A DNA stretch of 64,000 bases, taken from the NCBI GenBank assembly GCA_934045075.1, contig OW203736.1:20747805-20811804 (forward strand), in the 5' to 3' direction. Source of the stretch: Yponomeuta sedellus. Taxonomy: Eukaryota > Arthropoda > Insecta > Lepidoptera > Yponomeutidae. The position numbers and the translations under genes were made by a program. Below are positions 1 through 9,274 of the stretch, piece after piece. The notes below the pieces were generated by a model. The model worked only from the letters and a program-made list of their open reading frames with translations, was not told where the DNA came from and did not search any database. Position 1 is the stretch's first letter. Every line of letters starts with the position of its first letter.

Positions 1-1415
1 AATACTATCGGTTTCTTAGGCAGACGTTTTAAGATTTCACCAGTTATCAGATCAAAGCCAGGCGCTTTTTTGTTCTCCAGATAGCGTATTACTTGCGTTA
101 CTTCTTTTGGCGTTGCTGGTTTTATTGGCAGTGATAGTTGCTGATCAGAATTGATTTGTTTGTCTATTTGTTCTTCAAATTCTGTCATCGTAGAGTCGTT
201 TGGAGTAAAAACTAGTTTGAGGTGTTTTGCAAAGAGTTCGGCTTTTTCTTCTGGCCTGCGTGCCCACGGGCCATCAGGCCCTGTTCTTAAGGGTGGAATA
301 AATTGTTGGGGCCTTTTAAAGTTCTTAGTAATTTTCCATAAGGAATAGTTATCTTTTTTTCGCGCTGACAAAGCGGACAGTTTTTGTTGAAAAGTGGAGT
401 TCTGGTTTTCAATTATGATTGCCTTTAAATGTCTTGAAGCTCTATTTAGCTCTGTTCGGTCTTCGTTTGATCTACTCATTTGGTACTGCCTCCTAATTTT
501 CCGTTTCTCTAACAGCTTCCGACGTATTTCTAGAGGAACATTATTTTTTGGTTCACCATTCTTCAATGTCGGTGTAGCACGCCATGACGCCACTTGAATC
601 AGGTTTGTTATGTAAAAAGTTGCCTCATCTATATCTTCCTCAGTTTTAAGTCTAATCGTTAGGTTTATTTCTTCTTCTAGGTATTCAGAAAAAGCATCCC
701 AATCAGTTTTATTATTGGTGAGCACGGAGTCTTGTTCTTTGTGGATTGCCATAACACTTAGTGTGGCGATAACCGGAGAGTGGTCAGATAGAGTGTCGAG
801 TGATGATTCCACATCAAGATAGACATTTGAAAGTCCCTTAATTAGAAAGAAATCTATAACGTCAGGAATTCTATTGGGGTCTGTTGGCCAATATGTTGGT
901 TCGCCCGTTGAAAGAGGCATCAGTTTTTTGTTATCAATACACTTCTTTAACTCACGTCCTCGTGTCGTAGTCAGTCTGGAGCCCCAGTATGAGTGCTTGC
1001 TGTTCCAATCACCACCACATACATATCTATGACCTAGGGTGTCAAAATATTTGCCGAACATATTTTCTTTAATATTATGTTTGGGCGGGCAATATATAGC
1101 ACTGACATTTATGGGGCCTAATTTTTCTTCTATGGTTACAGTCGTTCCTTGTAGCCAATCTTCCTTGAACTCACTGTGGAGGTGGTGTTTTATATTTTTT
1201 CTCACAATTACTGCTGAACCTCCATGTGAAGTGCCATCAGGGTGGTTAGTACAGTAGATGTAATAATTGTCATCATTGCAAATTTTTCTATTATTGAGAT
1301 GAGTTTCTGATATTAAGGCAATATCTATGTTGTTTTCTTTTAGAAGTATTATCAGTTCTTGCTTATTTGGCAGTAGGCCATTGATATTCCAGGTGGCAAT
1401 GCGCAACGAGCCCAT
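1..1415 (-). CDS. Jockey-like LINE ORF2, 5' part (endonuclease plus start of reverse transcriptase), cut by window edge
   Basis: This is the second ORF of a non-LTR retrotransposon. It would nick target DNA and copy the element RNA. It reads without a stop from an ATG at 1413-1415 to the first base of the window, about 471 residues. The apurinic-type endonuclease fills residues 1-220, with IATWNINGL near 6-14, ISETHL near 35-40, GGDWNSKH near 134-141 and SDHSP near 210-214, which carry the usual catalytic Asn, Glu, Asp and His. A linker follows, then the RT entry motif KKAPGFDLIT near residue 445. The catalytic FADD box would lie outside the window. The intact frame and the overlap with ORF1 suggest a fairly young copy. 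Jockey-clade placement is inferred from the two-ORF layout and the knuckle-bearing ORF1. Confidence 0.9.
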   Translation of the reverse strand, partial: MGSLRIATWNINGLLPNKQELIILLKENNIDIALISETHLNNRKICNDDNYYIYCTNHPDGTSHGGSAVIVRKNIKHHLHSEFKEDWLQGTTVTIEEKLGPINVSAIYCPPKHNIKENMFGKYFDTLGHRYVCGGDWNSKHSYWGSRLTTTRGRELKKCIDNKKLMPLSTGEPTYWPTDPNRIPDVIDFFLIKGLSNVYLDVESSLDTLSDHSPVIATLSVMAIHKEQDSVLTNNKTDWDAFSEYLEEEINLTIRLKTEEDIDEATFYITNLIQVASWRATPTLKNGEPKNNVPLEIRRKLLEKRKIRRQYQMSRSNEDRTELNRASRHLKAIIIENQNSTFQQKLSALSARKKDNYSLWKITKNFKRPQQFIPPLRTGPDGPWARRPEEKAELFAKHLKLVFTPNDSTMTEFEEQIDKQINSDQQLSLPIKPATPKEVTQVIRYLENKKAPGFDLITGEILKRLPKKPIV

Positions 1416-1417
1416 CA
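1413..1417 (-). promoter_or_regulatory. TGATG stop-start overlap between LINE ORF1 and ORF2
   Basis: The ORF1 stop TGA (1415-1417) shares its A with the ORF2 start ATG (1413-1415). Overlapping stop-start codons in insect non-LTR elements such as SART1 are known to support termination-reinitiation. The same coupling is inferred here. Confidence 0.7.
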
Positions 1418-2917
1418 CGGCAATTTACTGATGAGTGTCATGATTAGGTTAATCATTGTGGTCATTTGTGATACAAGTTGATCAATTTTTTCAGCTTGTT
1501 TATATAAAAGTGTCTCGAGATTGTATCTGGGTTCTTGTTGACTGTTATTATTTTCAGTATTATTGAAATTTGTTCTCTGTGACTTTATTTCGTCAATGGG
1601 TTTAATTGAAGTATTTCTTGTTTCATAGTTCGCTGCCCAAACTGGGTTGTTTTTTGGTGTAGGTAACGCGGGAAATTCTTTCTCGGTGTACGTTTTCCTT
1701 ATGTGAATTTCTTTATTTATCAGTTCTTGGGTTGGTTCAATGGCCTCTTGGGTATTCATTATCGTCTCCATATCTTTTTTCTCGGTATTTTTCTGTTTCT
1801 CTTGCCATTTTGCTCTATTTTTAAAACCACTTTGTTTTCTTGCAACAATGTCTTTGTACACTTGACACCCTTTGTAGCTAGCAGGATGATTTCCAGAACA
1901 GAGTGTACATACTGCAGGGGTATTCTTGTCAATGGTACACATGGTTGTTTTGTGTGGTCCAGCACATTTAACACACCTGTAGGGTCTCATGCAATTATTC
2001 CTGGTGTGGCCATATTGTTGACACCTTGTGCATTGTACTACTGTTGTGTTGCGTTTTGGATCTTCTATTATGACCTTTTGATGGTAGATATATTTGATGT
2101 CTTTAACAAATTTATTGTTGTCGTGAGGAAGTATATTAACAAAAAAGGTGTTCAGGGGTTCCTTTGTTCCTTTTTTTCGGGCTGTAACTATTTCTCCCTT
2201 TACTTTATTTCCAGTTTGCTCTATTGCTTCAACAATTGAATCCGTTGGTGTGCTGAAATGGAGGTGTTTAATTACTATCCTCATGCATCTTTCATCTTTA
2301 CGTGTGAATGTGTGGCCAATTAGCCCTTTGCTTCTGATATGCTCTATCAGGGTTTGATATACTTCAATAGACTTAGAAGAGACTATCAGTTGATCTTTAG
2401 ACACCACTTTATAGGAGTAGTCATCTTTATCCATGACTTCCTGAATGAATGTGGTTAGTTCTTGGAGGTTATCAATGCCGTACAGCATTATTGGGGGTGG
2501 TTTTGACGGTTTCTTGGATTGACTTGTAGTTGGTGTATTGTGGCCCGGGTCATCAACAGATAGTAGTGTGAATCTGTTGGATGTCTCAATGCTCGGTGAC
2601 AAGCTTTGGGTACTGGCAGGGTTAACCTCGACCAAAGTCTTTTTGGACATTTTTGAGGTGGACTCCTTTTCATCGGGTGAACGGATTCGTTTTTGCGTAT
2701 TTTCTGGGACTCTTTGCCATGGCGCAGCTGGATTGTAAGAGTCAGTTGACCCTTCTGTGTTAGATGGCCTTTGCCGGTTAAATAGTCCTGGGTGAAATAC
2801 TTGTTGAGTTAAGTTTTTTTGTTTTGGTAGTATTGGCTCTTTTTGTTGCAGGGTTGATGAGCATGAGCTACCAGTAACATCAACCTGACCGGGAGCCTGG
2901 TTAGTCACTCCCGTCAT
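1415..2917 (-). CDS. Jockey-like LINE ORF1 (gag-like RNA-binding protein with three zinc knuckles)
   Basis: This 500-residue protein is the nucleic-acid-binding ORF1 of the element and would package its RNA. The N-terminal 130 residues are polar and low in complexity. Residues about 140-290 form the RRM-like region typical of Jockey, I and R1 ORF1 proteins. Three CCHC-type knuckles follow: CTRCQQYGHTRNNC (about 296-309), CVKCAGPHKTTMC (about 315-327) and CTLCSGNHPASYKGC (about 337-351). The C-terminus is a charged, Gln/Asn-rich tail with a leucine-rich end. The start chosen is the first ATG (2915-2917), preceded by an A-rich leader. The frame has no breaks. It lies directly 5' of ORF2 on the same strand. 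An antisense 178-aa frame over the knuckle region is a shadow. Confidence 0.9.
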   Translation of the reverse strand: MTGVTNQAPGQVDVTGSSCSSTLQQKEPILPKQKNLTQQVFHPGLFNRQRPSNTEGSTDSYNPAAPWQRVPENTQKRIRSPDEKESTSKMSKKTLVEVNPASTQSLSPSIETSNRFTLLSVDDPGHNTPTTSQSKKPSKPPPIMLYGIDNLQELTTFIQEVMDKDDYSYKVVSKDQLIVSSKSIEVYQTLIEHIRSKGLIGHTFTRKDERCMRIVIKHLHFSTPTDSIVEAIEQTGNKVKGEIVTARKKGTKEPLNTFFVNILPHDNNKFVKDIKYIYHQKVIIEDPKRNTTVVQCTRCQQYGHTRNNCMRPYRCVKCAGPHKTTMCTIDKNTPAVCTLCSGNHPASYKGCQVYKDIVARKQSGFKNRAKWQEKQKNTEKKDMETIMNTQEAIEPTQELINKEIHIRKTYTEKEFPALPTPKNNPVWAANYETRNTSIKPIDEIKSQRTNFNNTENNNSQQEPRYNLETLLYKQAEKIDQLVSQMTTMINLIMTLISKLP

Positions 2918-3147
2918 TGTTGTGGTAGTTTTTATTTTTTCTTCCTATGGCAACATTTTAAATGTCACTTTGATTGAGATGGTTTTAATATTATTTTTTG
3001 CTAATGACAATTGGAGGGTACTTTGCAAACTTTTGGATATTCGTTTTAACTTCAAGAAGTAATTTTGTCTAATTTCACGAGTTTTTTAGTGAGATAACAC
3101 TATCACAAAACGTCTAGCACTGAAGCTTCACTTTGCAAATAGCTTCA
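2918..3147 (-). other. Jockey-like LINE 5' UTR and putative 5' end
   Basis: About 230 bp lie upstream of ORF1 and differ from the family A sequence that starts at about 3148. In the element's direction the 5' part contains TTCAGTGCTAGACG, an initiator-like TCAGT with a GACG downstream, as in internal pol II promoters of Jockey-type elements. The exact 5' end is not fixed. Confidence 0.5.
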
Positions 3148-3220
3148 CTAGCCTCTAAATAGGTTTTTAAAACTGTCCTTAAAACTTTCCTTAGCATGGG
3201 TTAGTGCATTAACAAGAACA
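3148..3220 (+). repeat. Family A fragment (tail part)
   Basis: Starts with tagcctctaaataggttttt and runs to the gttagtgcatt element of the family A tail. It abuts the 5' end of the Jockey-like LINE, so the LINE probably landed in or beside a family A copy. Confidence 0.7.
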
Positions 3221-3487
3221 GCGCTTGCGGGAGGCATGTAGTTGGGACGTTTAGCTTCGTAGCTCCGCGTCTCAAGTAGCCATAACTCGGCTGGCGGAGG
3301 GAAATTGCCTTCTCTCGGCGCACTTCATTTCTCGTGTAAATTTCATTTTTTACGTATTCATGCGCGCCGGAGCTTGCCGCTGTCGGCGCCGATGTTTCGG
3401 AGCTTATCTCTCGGCGAAAGTTTGATGCCGAGCTTAAAGGTAACTATAAGCAGTAGGCAACTATTGCCCTGTGTAAACTATAGGTTT

Positions 3488-3860
3488 AAAAACCTATTTA
3501 GAGGCTAAAAATTTCACCCATGCCGGGATTCGAACCCGCAACCTCTGGCTATCCGTGCCAGCGCTCTACTAATTGACGATGGCACGGATAGCCAGAGGTT
3601 GCGGGTTCGATAGCCTCTAAATAGGTTTTTAAATTTGTCCTTAGCACGGGTTAGTGCATTAAAAATAAAAATAGTATAAACTATAGGTTGTAAAGAATTT
3701 CGAAATTTGGCTGATGCCGGTGAGTTGCCCATTGGCTCAGTTGGAAGAGCGCTGGCACGGATAGCCAGAGGTCGCGGGTTCGAATCCCGGCGTGGGTGGA
3801 ATTTTTAGCCTCTAAATAGGTTTTTAAAACGGTCCTTAGCACAGGTTAGTGCATAAAAAG
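3488..3860 (+). repeat. Family A cluster: inverted pair plus a forward tRNA-like unit
   Basis: A minus-oriented arm (3488-3575) meets a plus-oriented arm (3577-3640) almost without spacer, forming a fold-back around ctctactaattgacgatggc. A further forward unit follows, with its tRNA-like core at 3726-3798 and tail to about 3860. The inner arm lacks part of the core (gcgggttcga runs straight into tagcctctaa), so this copy is rearranged. Confidence 0.8.
3726..3798 (+). other. tRNA-like core of family A, not a functional tRNA gene
   Basis: It has a near-complete cloverleaf: acceptor ends gcccat and atgggtg-like, D arm gctcagttggaagagc (A box), anticodon stem ctggc/gccag, and B box ggttcgaatcc. 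The anticodon loop acggata lacks U33 and the T stem is imperfect, so it reads as a pol III promoter remnant inside a SINE. Confidence 0.7.
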
Positions 3861-4479
3861 AATATATAAGACAAGAGTTACGCAGGAACATTCCGATCAC
3901 AAGAAGTAACTAAACTGTGTCTACACCTATATCCCATAGGTGTAGAGACCAGGGATTGCTTCTTGCCATGATTCTTATAGATTACTTTCCTTTGAATGTG
4001 GGCCGGTAAGTAAGATTACTAACCTCTATACGCGATAACATTTTTTAAAGGTAGCTATGTTTTTGACTCACACAGACAGAAAGAGAAAGAGAGCAGGGTT
4101 AGAAAGAGACAGCCAGCATTAGTCCGATTTTCATCGCGCGCCATTTAGACATCTAACAGTTGGTATTCCAATCCCGTTGCTAATTGGCTCGGCTCGCGTC
4201 TGGAAGATGAGGCTTAAAACGGCCCCAAGACAAATCCCTTATGACAATTAATAATTGTAATTACCCACGTGGCGCGTCCTAGTAGGACGCGGCGCGAGCG
4301 AGCAACGAATACTGGAAGCTCCGCGAGCAATGCTACCGAGCGAGCGATGGATGCTTCAAAACGAGCCATGGACGCTTCAAAACAAATATAATAAACACAA
4401 ATAGATATATTAATTGATTTATTGAATGATTGAAAACGAATGATAGAGGCTTCAAAGCGAACAGTTACCAGAGTGCTAT
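3861..4479. other. No gene seen
   Basis: Unannotated spacer. A short stretch around 3935-4010 (gtagagaccagggattgc) resembles the 3' end of the family F LINE. The rest is mixed sequence without an extended frame. Copies of gatggatgcttcaaa near 4350-4450 look like outlying pieces of the minisatellite that follows. Confidence 0.5.
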
Positions 4480-5000
4480 ACCAACGTATAGCACACGCGA
4501 TATCTGTGCACCTACCACGATGACGTACTTAACATCTGCTTTTTGGTACGGTGCGCAAAATAGATACTGCTAGTGAATTATGCATGCGGTGGATACTTCA
4601 AAGCTTATACCTGGTTGGTATAATACGGTCACAATATCTGTGCACCTGGATAAATGACATAATGTCGGATGACGACATAACGACATAACTGGTACGGAGT
4701 GCAAAATAAATAATGGGAGAAATGGATGCTTAAAAGTGCATAGTTGGTTGGTACGAGTATAACACGACCACAGTATCTGTGCACCTGACTCGATAACGTA
4801 ATATTTGCGCCATGATACGGTGTGCAAAATAAATACTGCGATCGATAGATGATATATAGCGAACACCTGGTTGATATAACACGGCCACAATATCTATGCA
4901 CATGACTTGATGAAGCGTCTTGAGACGGTGTGCGAAATAATAATGCCTGCGATGGATGCTTTAAAGCTAATAGTTGGTTGGTATAAAACTGTCACAATGG
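4480..5000 (+). repeat. Degenerate 117-139 bp tandem array, 4 units
   Basis: Units begin near 4500, 4634, 4773 and 4890. Each carries tatctgtgcacctg, tacggtgtgcaaaataaat, a gatggatgcttcaaag-like block and gttggttggtataacacgg. Frames on the minus strand (4570-4901) are by-products of the repeat. Confidence 0.75.
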
Positions 5001-5045
5001 AACCTGGGCTCGATGATGAACATAACATTACAGTACTGTGTACAG

Positions 5046-5100
5046 GATAGAACAGAACAGAACACAGCGGAACGGAACCGAACGGAACGGAACGGAACTA
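5046..5100 (+). repeat. GAACG/GAACA low-complexity tract
   Basis: A run of gaacagaacag changing to ggaacggaacggaac, about ten imperfect pentamers, next to the minisatellite. Confidence 0.8.
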
Positions 5101-5189
5101 ATTAAGGCTGATTATATCCGATTAAAATTCTTTACTGCACACACCAGAATACCAAATACATTAAAAGGCATATCGAAGTTAAACAGAAC

Positions 5190-5385
5190 TTATCCTGTCC
5201 AATTTTTTTCTAACTGATTTAAATGGACAAAAATACTTCGAACTTAGTCTTTTTAAAATCTTTAATAGAGTTTACTTCAGAAAAAACTAAGTGTTTGCTA
5301 AAATGATCTAGATTTTGAAATACACACCTAGTTTAACTAACTAGTAACGTGCACTAAGCCGCAGTTTCTGTACTACTTTGAATAG
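5190..5385 (-). repeat. Family O interspersed repeat
   Basis: The reverse complement contains agtacagaaactgcggctta, then a tgtccatt/atggacaaa pair. Related copies are at 13,975-14,100 and 16,010-16,112 on the plus strand. Origin unknown. Confidence 0.55.
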
Positions 5386-5709
5386 ATAATTTTTTTTCTT
5401 TCAACATTACATATTAATACACTATCAGATTTAAATTCATTTAATAAACCTGTTTCTCGCTCGCTCCAGTCATGCTCTATTGGTACCATCCCACATACCC
5501 GCCCATATCACTCTTTAGCGATAATGCCCATATAATGCCCTGCACCATCAATCAGAATCAAACATTACGAAGTAACAGCCCTTATTCGCTAATCCACGCT
5601 CGGAAGGGCGATCATTATGTACGCTTAGTTGATTTAAGAAGAGATTTGTTTTATCTTATACGGTTTTACTCTCTTTGTCAGAGAACTCGCTTGATCTAGC
5701 TCATGATGT

Positions 5710-6075
5710 CCGTATACCCAGCAGGACCCTAAGCCTGATTTGATTAACGATTAAAGTTTCACTTACCTAGTAATTAGTACCTTCTGAAAAGTATAAGTAA
5801 AATAATAGTAACTTAACCGTTAGGCAGAAAACTTACGTGTTTTGCCAACAGGACCCTCCGTTATTAGAAGGTCTTCAGACCAGTAGTATATGTCCCCGTA
5901 TAGCGGTCAATTAGTACCTTTAGACTTTCCTCCTTTTCTTAGAAAAAAGTTATTAGTTTATAAGCAATATACCTACAAAAGATTTATTTTGCCAGCAGGA
6001 CCCTTTTTTGTTTAAGGGTTTTCAGTCCAGACAAACATATTTCCGAACAGCCTAATATTAGTACCTTTTATGTTT
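5710..6075 (+). repeat. Degenerate tandem repeat, three units of about 120-145 bp
   Basis: The pair ccagcaggaccct ... attagtacctt recurs at about 5715, 5845 and 5985. No coding content. Confidence 0.55.
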
Positions 6076-6287
6076 ATGAGGTTCGTAAATAAATAACATC
6101 GAAATACATAAAAAAAATGCTTTTAACTTTTAGGTGATATTATACAGAGCTAGTCTATGCATATAAAGAATCTAGGGGAGTGAAGCTTCTGAAAACTGGT
6201 TGATCTGTGAACTGCTATCAGTGTTACCAGTATACTCAGTGTTACCAAAGAGTTTGGTCAGCAGCATACAAATAAATATTATGTTAC

Positions 6288-6392
6288 GTTATCAACCCTT
6301 GTATGTCCCCACTGCTGGGGCACGGGTCTCTTCCTGCATCGCAGGAAGGTTAGGCCATACTCCACCACGGGGGCCAAGTCCGGGTTGGTATT
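6288..6392 (-). repeat. Family D SINE, 3' part
   Basis: Matches the 3' third of the 5S-like SINE: the reverse complement runs from accaacccggacttgg to acaagggttgata. 5' truncated. Confidence 0.8.
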
Positions 6393-6424
6393 AAATATTA
6401 AATAAATATTAGTAAGAATAAAAA

Positions 6425-6953
6425 AAACCGGCCAAGTGCGAGTCAGACTCGCGCACCAAGGGTTCCGTACAAACCTGTATTATAGACCTGAGTATTTGCT
6501 ATGAATTTCAATTTAATACCTCTACGCGTTTATGAGGAAATGGGTAGTAAGTTTAAAATTATTAAAAAAATATATATTATGTGATGTAACTAAAAATTTA
6601 TGGTTTTCGTAATTTTTCCTTTATCTATGCTATAAGACGTTGCTTCGTACCAAATTTCAAGATTCTGAGTTCACGGGAAGCACCCTGTAGGTTTTGATTC
6701 CCTTGCAAGTGTCGAAAATTTGCGGCATAAACGGCTGTATCTTTTGATTGCGTTGGCTTAGAAGTTTGATTTTTTCACAGCTTCAAGGGACAGTAGACCT
6801 GAGTGATTGATATAAATTTCAGCTTCATACCTCCACGCGTTCCTGAGAAAAAGGGTCTTGACAGACGGACGGACGGACGGACAGACGGACAACAAAGTGA
6901 TCCTATAAGGGTTCCGTTTTTTCCTTTTGAGGTACGGAACCCTAAAAACTGAC
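6425..6953 (+). repeat. Dispersed repeat with a gggttccgtac / gtacggaaccc inverted pair
   Basis: Begins ccggccaagtgcgagtc and contains agggttccgtac near 6460. It ends with a ggacggacggacgg run, aagtgatcctataagggttc and ggtacggaaccctaaa. The body is non-coding. This layout is common in lepidopteran genomes. A non-autonomous element is likely, but I cannot name its superfamily. Confidence 0.65.
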
Positions 6954-7085
6954 GAAACCAGTTACCGTAGAATTTAAAAAATGTGTACACTTTATTAGGG
7001 TAAATTTCCGAAGCAAAAAAACACACGGCAAACCTGAGAAGGGTAGGGCAAAATGCTGTTTTATGATGTGCTATATTTTTATATT

Positions 7086-7611
7086 CTTTTTAATGCAGTA
7101 ACCCGTGCTAAGAGAGAGTATTATAAAGAGGCGACATCCGACTTAAGCAAATTGCATTACTTACAGCCCCGACTACCTACTTTGCAGTTAGGTTTAACAT
7201 CGGAACGATATCACTGTACCCACATGATTATAATATTTTTATTTTTAATGCACTAACCCGTGCTAAGGAACAAATGCATGGGTGAAATTTTTAGCCTCTA
7301 AATAGGTTTTTAAATTTGTTCCTTAGCACGGGTTAGTGCATTAAAAATAAAAATAGTGTAATCATGTGGGTACAGTGATATTGTTCCGATGCAAAGTATG
7401 TAGTCGGGGCTGTAAGTAATGCAATTTGCTTAAATCAGATGTCGCTGCCTGTACGTAATACAGAGAATAGTGTAAAGAGGTTCGAAATTTCACTGATGCC
7501 GTGAGTCGCCCATTGGCTCAATTGGTAGAGCGCTGGCACGGATAGCCAGAGGTTGCGGGTTCGAATCCCGGCATGGGTGAAATTTTTAGCCTCTAAATAT
7601 GTTTTTAAATC
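7086..7611. repeat. Family A inverted pair (fold-back)
   Basis: A minus-oriented arm at 7086-7273 joins a plus-oriented arm at 7274-7611. Between 7243 and 7345 the sequence is a near-palindrome around gctaaggaacaaatgcatgggtg. The plus arm contains a complete tRNA-like core at 7507-7579 with intact A and B boxes. Arms differ by small indels, so the inversion is not recent. Confidence 0.8.
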
Positions 7612-7615
7612 TTCA

Positions 7616-7716
7616 CTTCACCAACCCGGACTTGGCCTCCGCTGTGGTGTATGGCCTAACCTTCCTGCAATGCAGAAAGAGACCCGTGCCCCAACAGGGT
7701 TACACAAGGGTTAATA
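7616..7716 (+). repeat. Family D SINE, 3' part
   Basis: Runs from caccaacccggacttggcc to caagggttaatatcgat. 5' truncated and about one substitution per 10-15 bases from the other copies. Confidence 0.75.
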
Positions 7717-7734
7717 TCGATATTTTTACATACA

Positions 7735-7975
7735 TACATATATAACCTCACGCCTTTATCCCAGAGGGGTAGGCAGAGACCAGGGACTGCCACATGCCAC
7801 GTTCCTGACAGATCACCTTCGCTTCATCAACGTTCATAAGTCGGTGCATGCACGCAAGCCGGTTACGGGTACTTTTATCTTTCCCTTTGCTAATACATCC
7901 TCTATTTGGTGGATGTATGACCGCCTGTGACGTCCCTTACCAGCCCTTCCACTCACATTCGCAATATATTTTTAT
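7735..7975 (-). pseudogene. Family F LINE 3' end (RTE-like ORF remnant) with a TATG tail
   Basis: In reverse, this encodes a degraded form of the C-terminal peptide seen better at 19,237-19,470 (block KVICQDRGKW) and ends in a (TATG)n tail, seen here as acatacatacata. It is a dead 5'-truncated LINE insertion. Confidence 0.65.
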
Positions 7976-7984
7976 TCTTATTTT

Positions 7985-8072
7985 AATTTTGTTAAGACAA
8001 AAGATAAGAATATTCTTTATTGTACACCAGAGCACACATTTTAAAACATGTAAAGATACAGAGTACAATTAG
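7985..8072 (-). repeat. Family K LINE 3' tail
   Basis: The reverse complement ends gtacaataaagaatattctt, the polyadenylation-like end that also occurs at 27,880 and 44,222. Confidence 0.65.
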
Positions 8073-8192
8073 AAGCCTTTTTAGTTCCTTCCAGACAAGC
8101 TTACGACGGAAAGTTGCTGATAGTAATGAAAGAAAAAAATTTTTTACTGCTTTAATTTATCGATACTAAAAAGCGTTTTCAGGTCTTGAAAA

Positions 8193-8690
8193 ACGACAGT
8201 ACGACTTATAAAAATAAGTGGCTCCGACAGTTTTTTAAATAGAAAAGTCTTGCCTAACGCATTTACTTTCTCGACTTCGACAGTACCACTTCTAAAAATA
8301 AGTGACTGTTACAGTTTTTTAAATAAGAAAGTCTTGCCTAACGCGATTACTTTGTCGACTACGACAATACGACTTCTAAAAATAAGTGGCTACGACAGTT
8401 TTTTAATAAAAAAAGTCTTGCCTATCGCATTTACTTTGTTGACTACGACAGTAAGACTTCTAAAAATAAGTGACGGTTACAGTTTTTTAAACGAGAAAGT
8501 CTTGCCTAACGCGTTTACTCAGTCGACTCGACAGTATGACTCCTAAAAATAAGTGGCTACGACAGTTTTTTAAATAGAAAATCTTGCCTAAGGCATTTAC
8601 TTTGTCGAGTACGACAGTACGAATTCCAAAAATAAGTGGCTACGACATTTTTTTAAATAGAAAAGTCTTGCCTAACGCATTTTCTTTGTC
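8193..8690 (+). repeat. 84-bp tandem array, six units with two alternating variants
   Basis: Six units of about 83-84 bp, each with cttctaaaaataagtg, acagttttttaaa and aagtcttgcctaacgc. Units 1, 3, 5 and 6 carry ggctacgacag, units 2 and 4 gactgttacag, giving an A-B-A-B-A-A order. The frame at 8250-8546 is a consequence of unit length being a multiple of three. Confidence 0.85.
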
Positions 8691-8891
8691 TCCGCCCCAA
8701 GAATACTATGTCAATACGAGCGGAGCTAATTAAAACGTGTACCCTAACGATGTTTTCCTTCACAGTGGCAAATTAACGCAACTTAGTTCATCCAACTGAA
8801 GTACTCACTGAGCCACTGCCGCTTTTAATCGGTTGCCGGTAATCCGAGTATAAGTACCATGAAAATTCCCCTTAGAGCATATTTTATGTCT

Positions 8892-9073
8892 TTAAAAACC
8901 TATTTAGAGGCTAAAAATTTCACCCATGCCCTCAATTGGTAGAGCGCTGGTACGGATAGCCAGAGGTTGCGGGTTCGAATCCCGGCATGGGTGAAATTTT
9001 TAGCCTCTAAATAGGTTTTTAAATTTGTTCCTTAGCACCGGTTAGTGCATTAAAAATAAAAAAAAATAGTGTA
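8892..9073 (+). repeat. Family A short copy with exact target-site duplication
   Basis: Flanked by identical 13-bp repeats atattttatgtct at 8879-8891 and 9074-9086. It begins ttaaaaacctatttagaggc (the inverted copy of the family's own tail region), switches at 8930 to the forward tRNA-like core (8931-8993, 5' truncated), and ends gcattaaaaataaaaaaaaa plus tagtgta. This copy defines both ends of the element. Confidence 0.88.
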
Positions 9074-9149
9074 ATATTTTATGTCTGCCAATAATTAATT
9101 TATAATTGCTTTCACGTTATTTCAGAGGAGAGGGAGGAGGAACAATCTC

Positions 9150-9272
9150 TAACACACTAAAGTAGCGATAAGACCGCCAATTGTATAACATTACTTAGAT
9201 TTAAGAATCATGGTTGTAATATTTTTCTGGTTGTGCAATTAAGTGTTCTCTATCTATCTATCTAAATTTCAT
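9150..9272 (+). repeat. Family K LINE 3' tail
   Basis: Contains gcgataagaccgccaattgt and tgtgcaattaagtgttctc followed by (TATC)n. It matches the end of the LINE at 18,215-18,830. Confidence 0.65.
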
Positions 9273-9274
9273 GT

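Noticed and set aside
1703..2239. 178-aa plus-strand frame
   Set aside because: Antisense of the LINE ORF1 knuckle region, which has clear domain content.
4570..4901. 106-aa and 90-aa minus-strand frames
   Set aside because: They follow the minisatellite units and repeat themselves. No domain.
8250..8546. 98-aa plus-strand frame
   Set aside because: Generated by the 84-bp unit (a multiple of three).
8193..8690. CRISPR-like array
   Set aside because: Whole 84-bp units are repeated with no unique spacers, and the DNA is eukaryotic.
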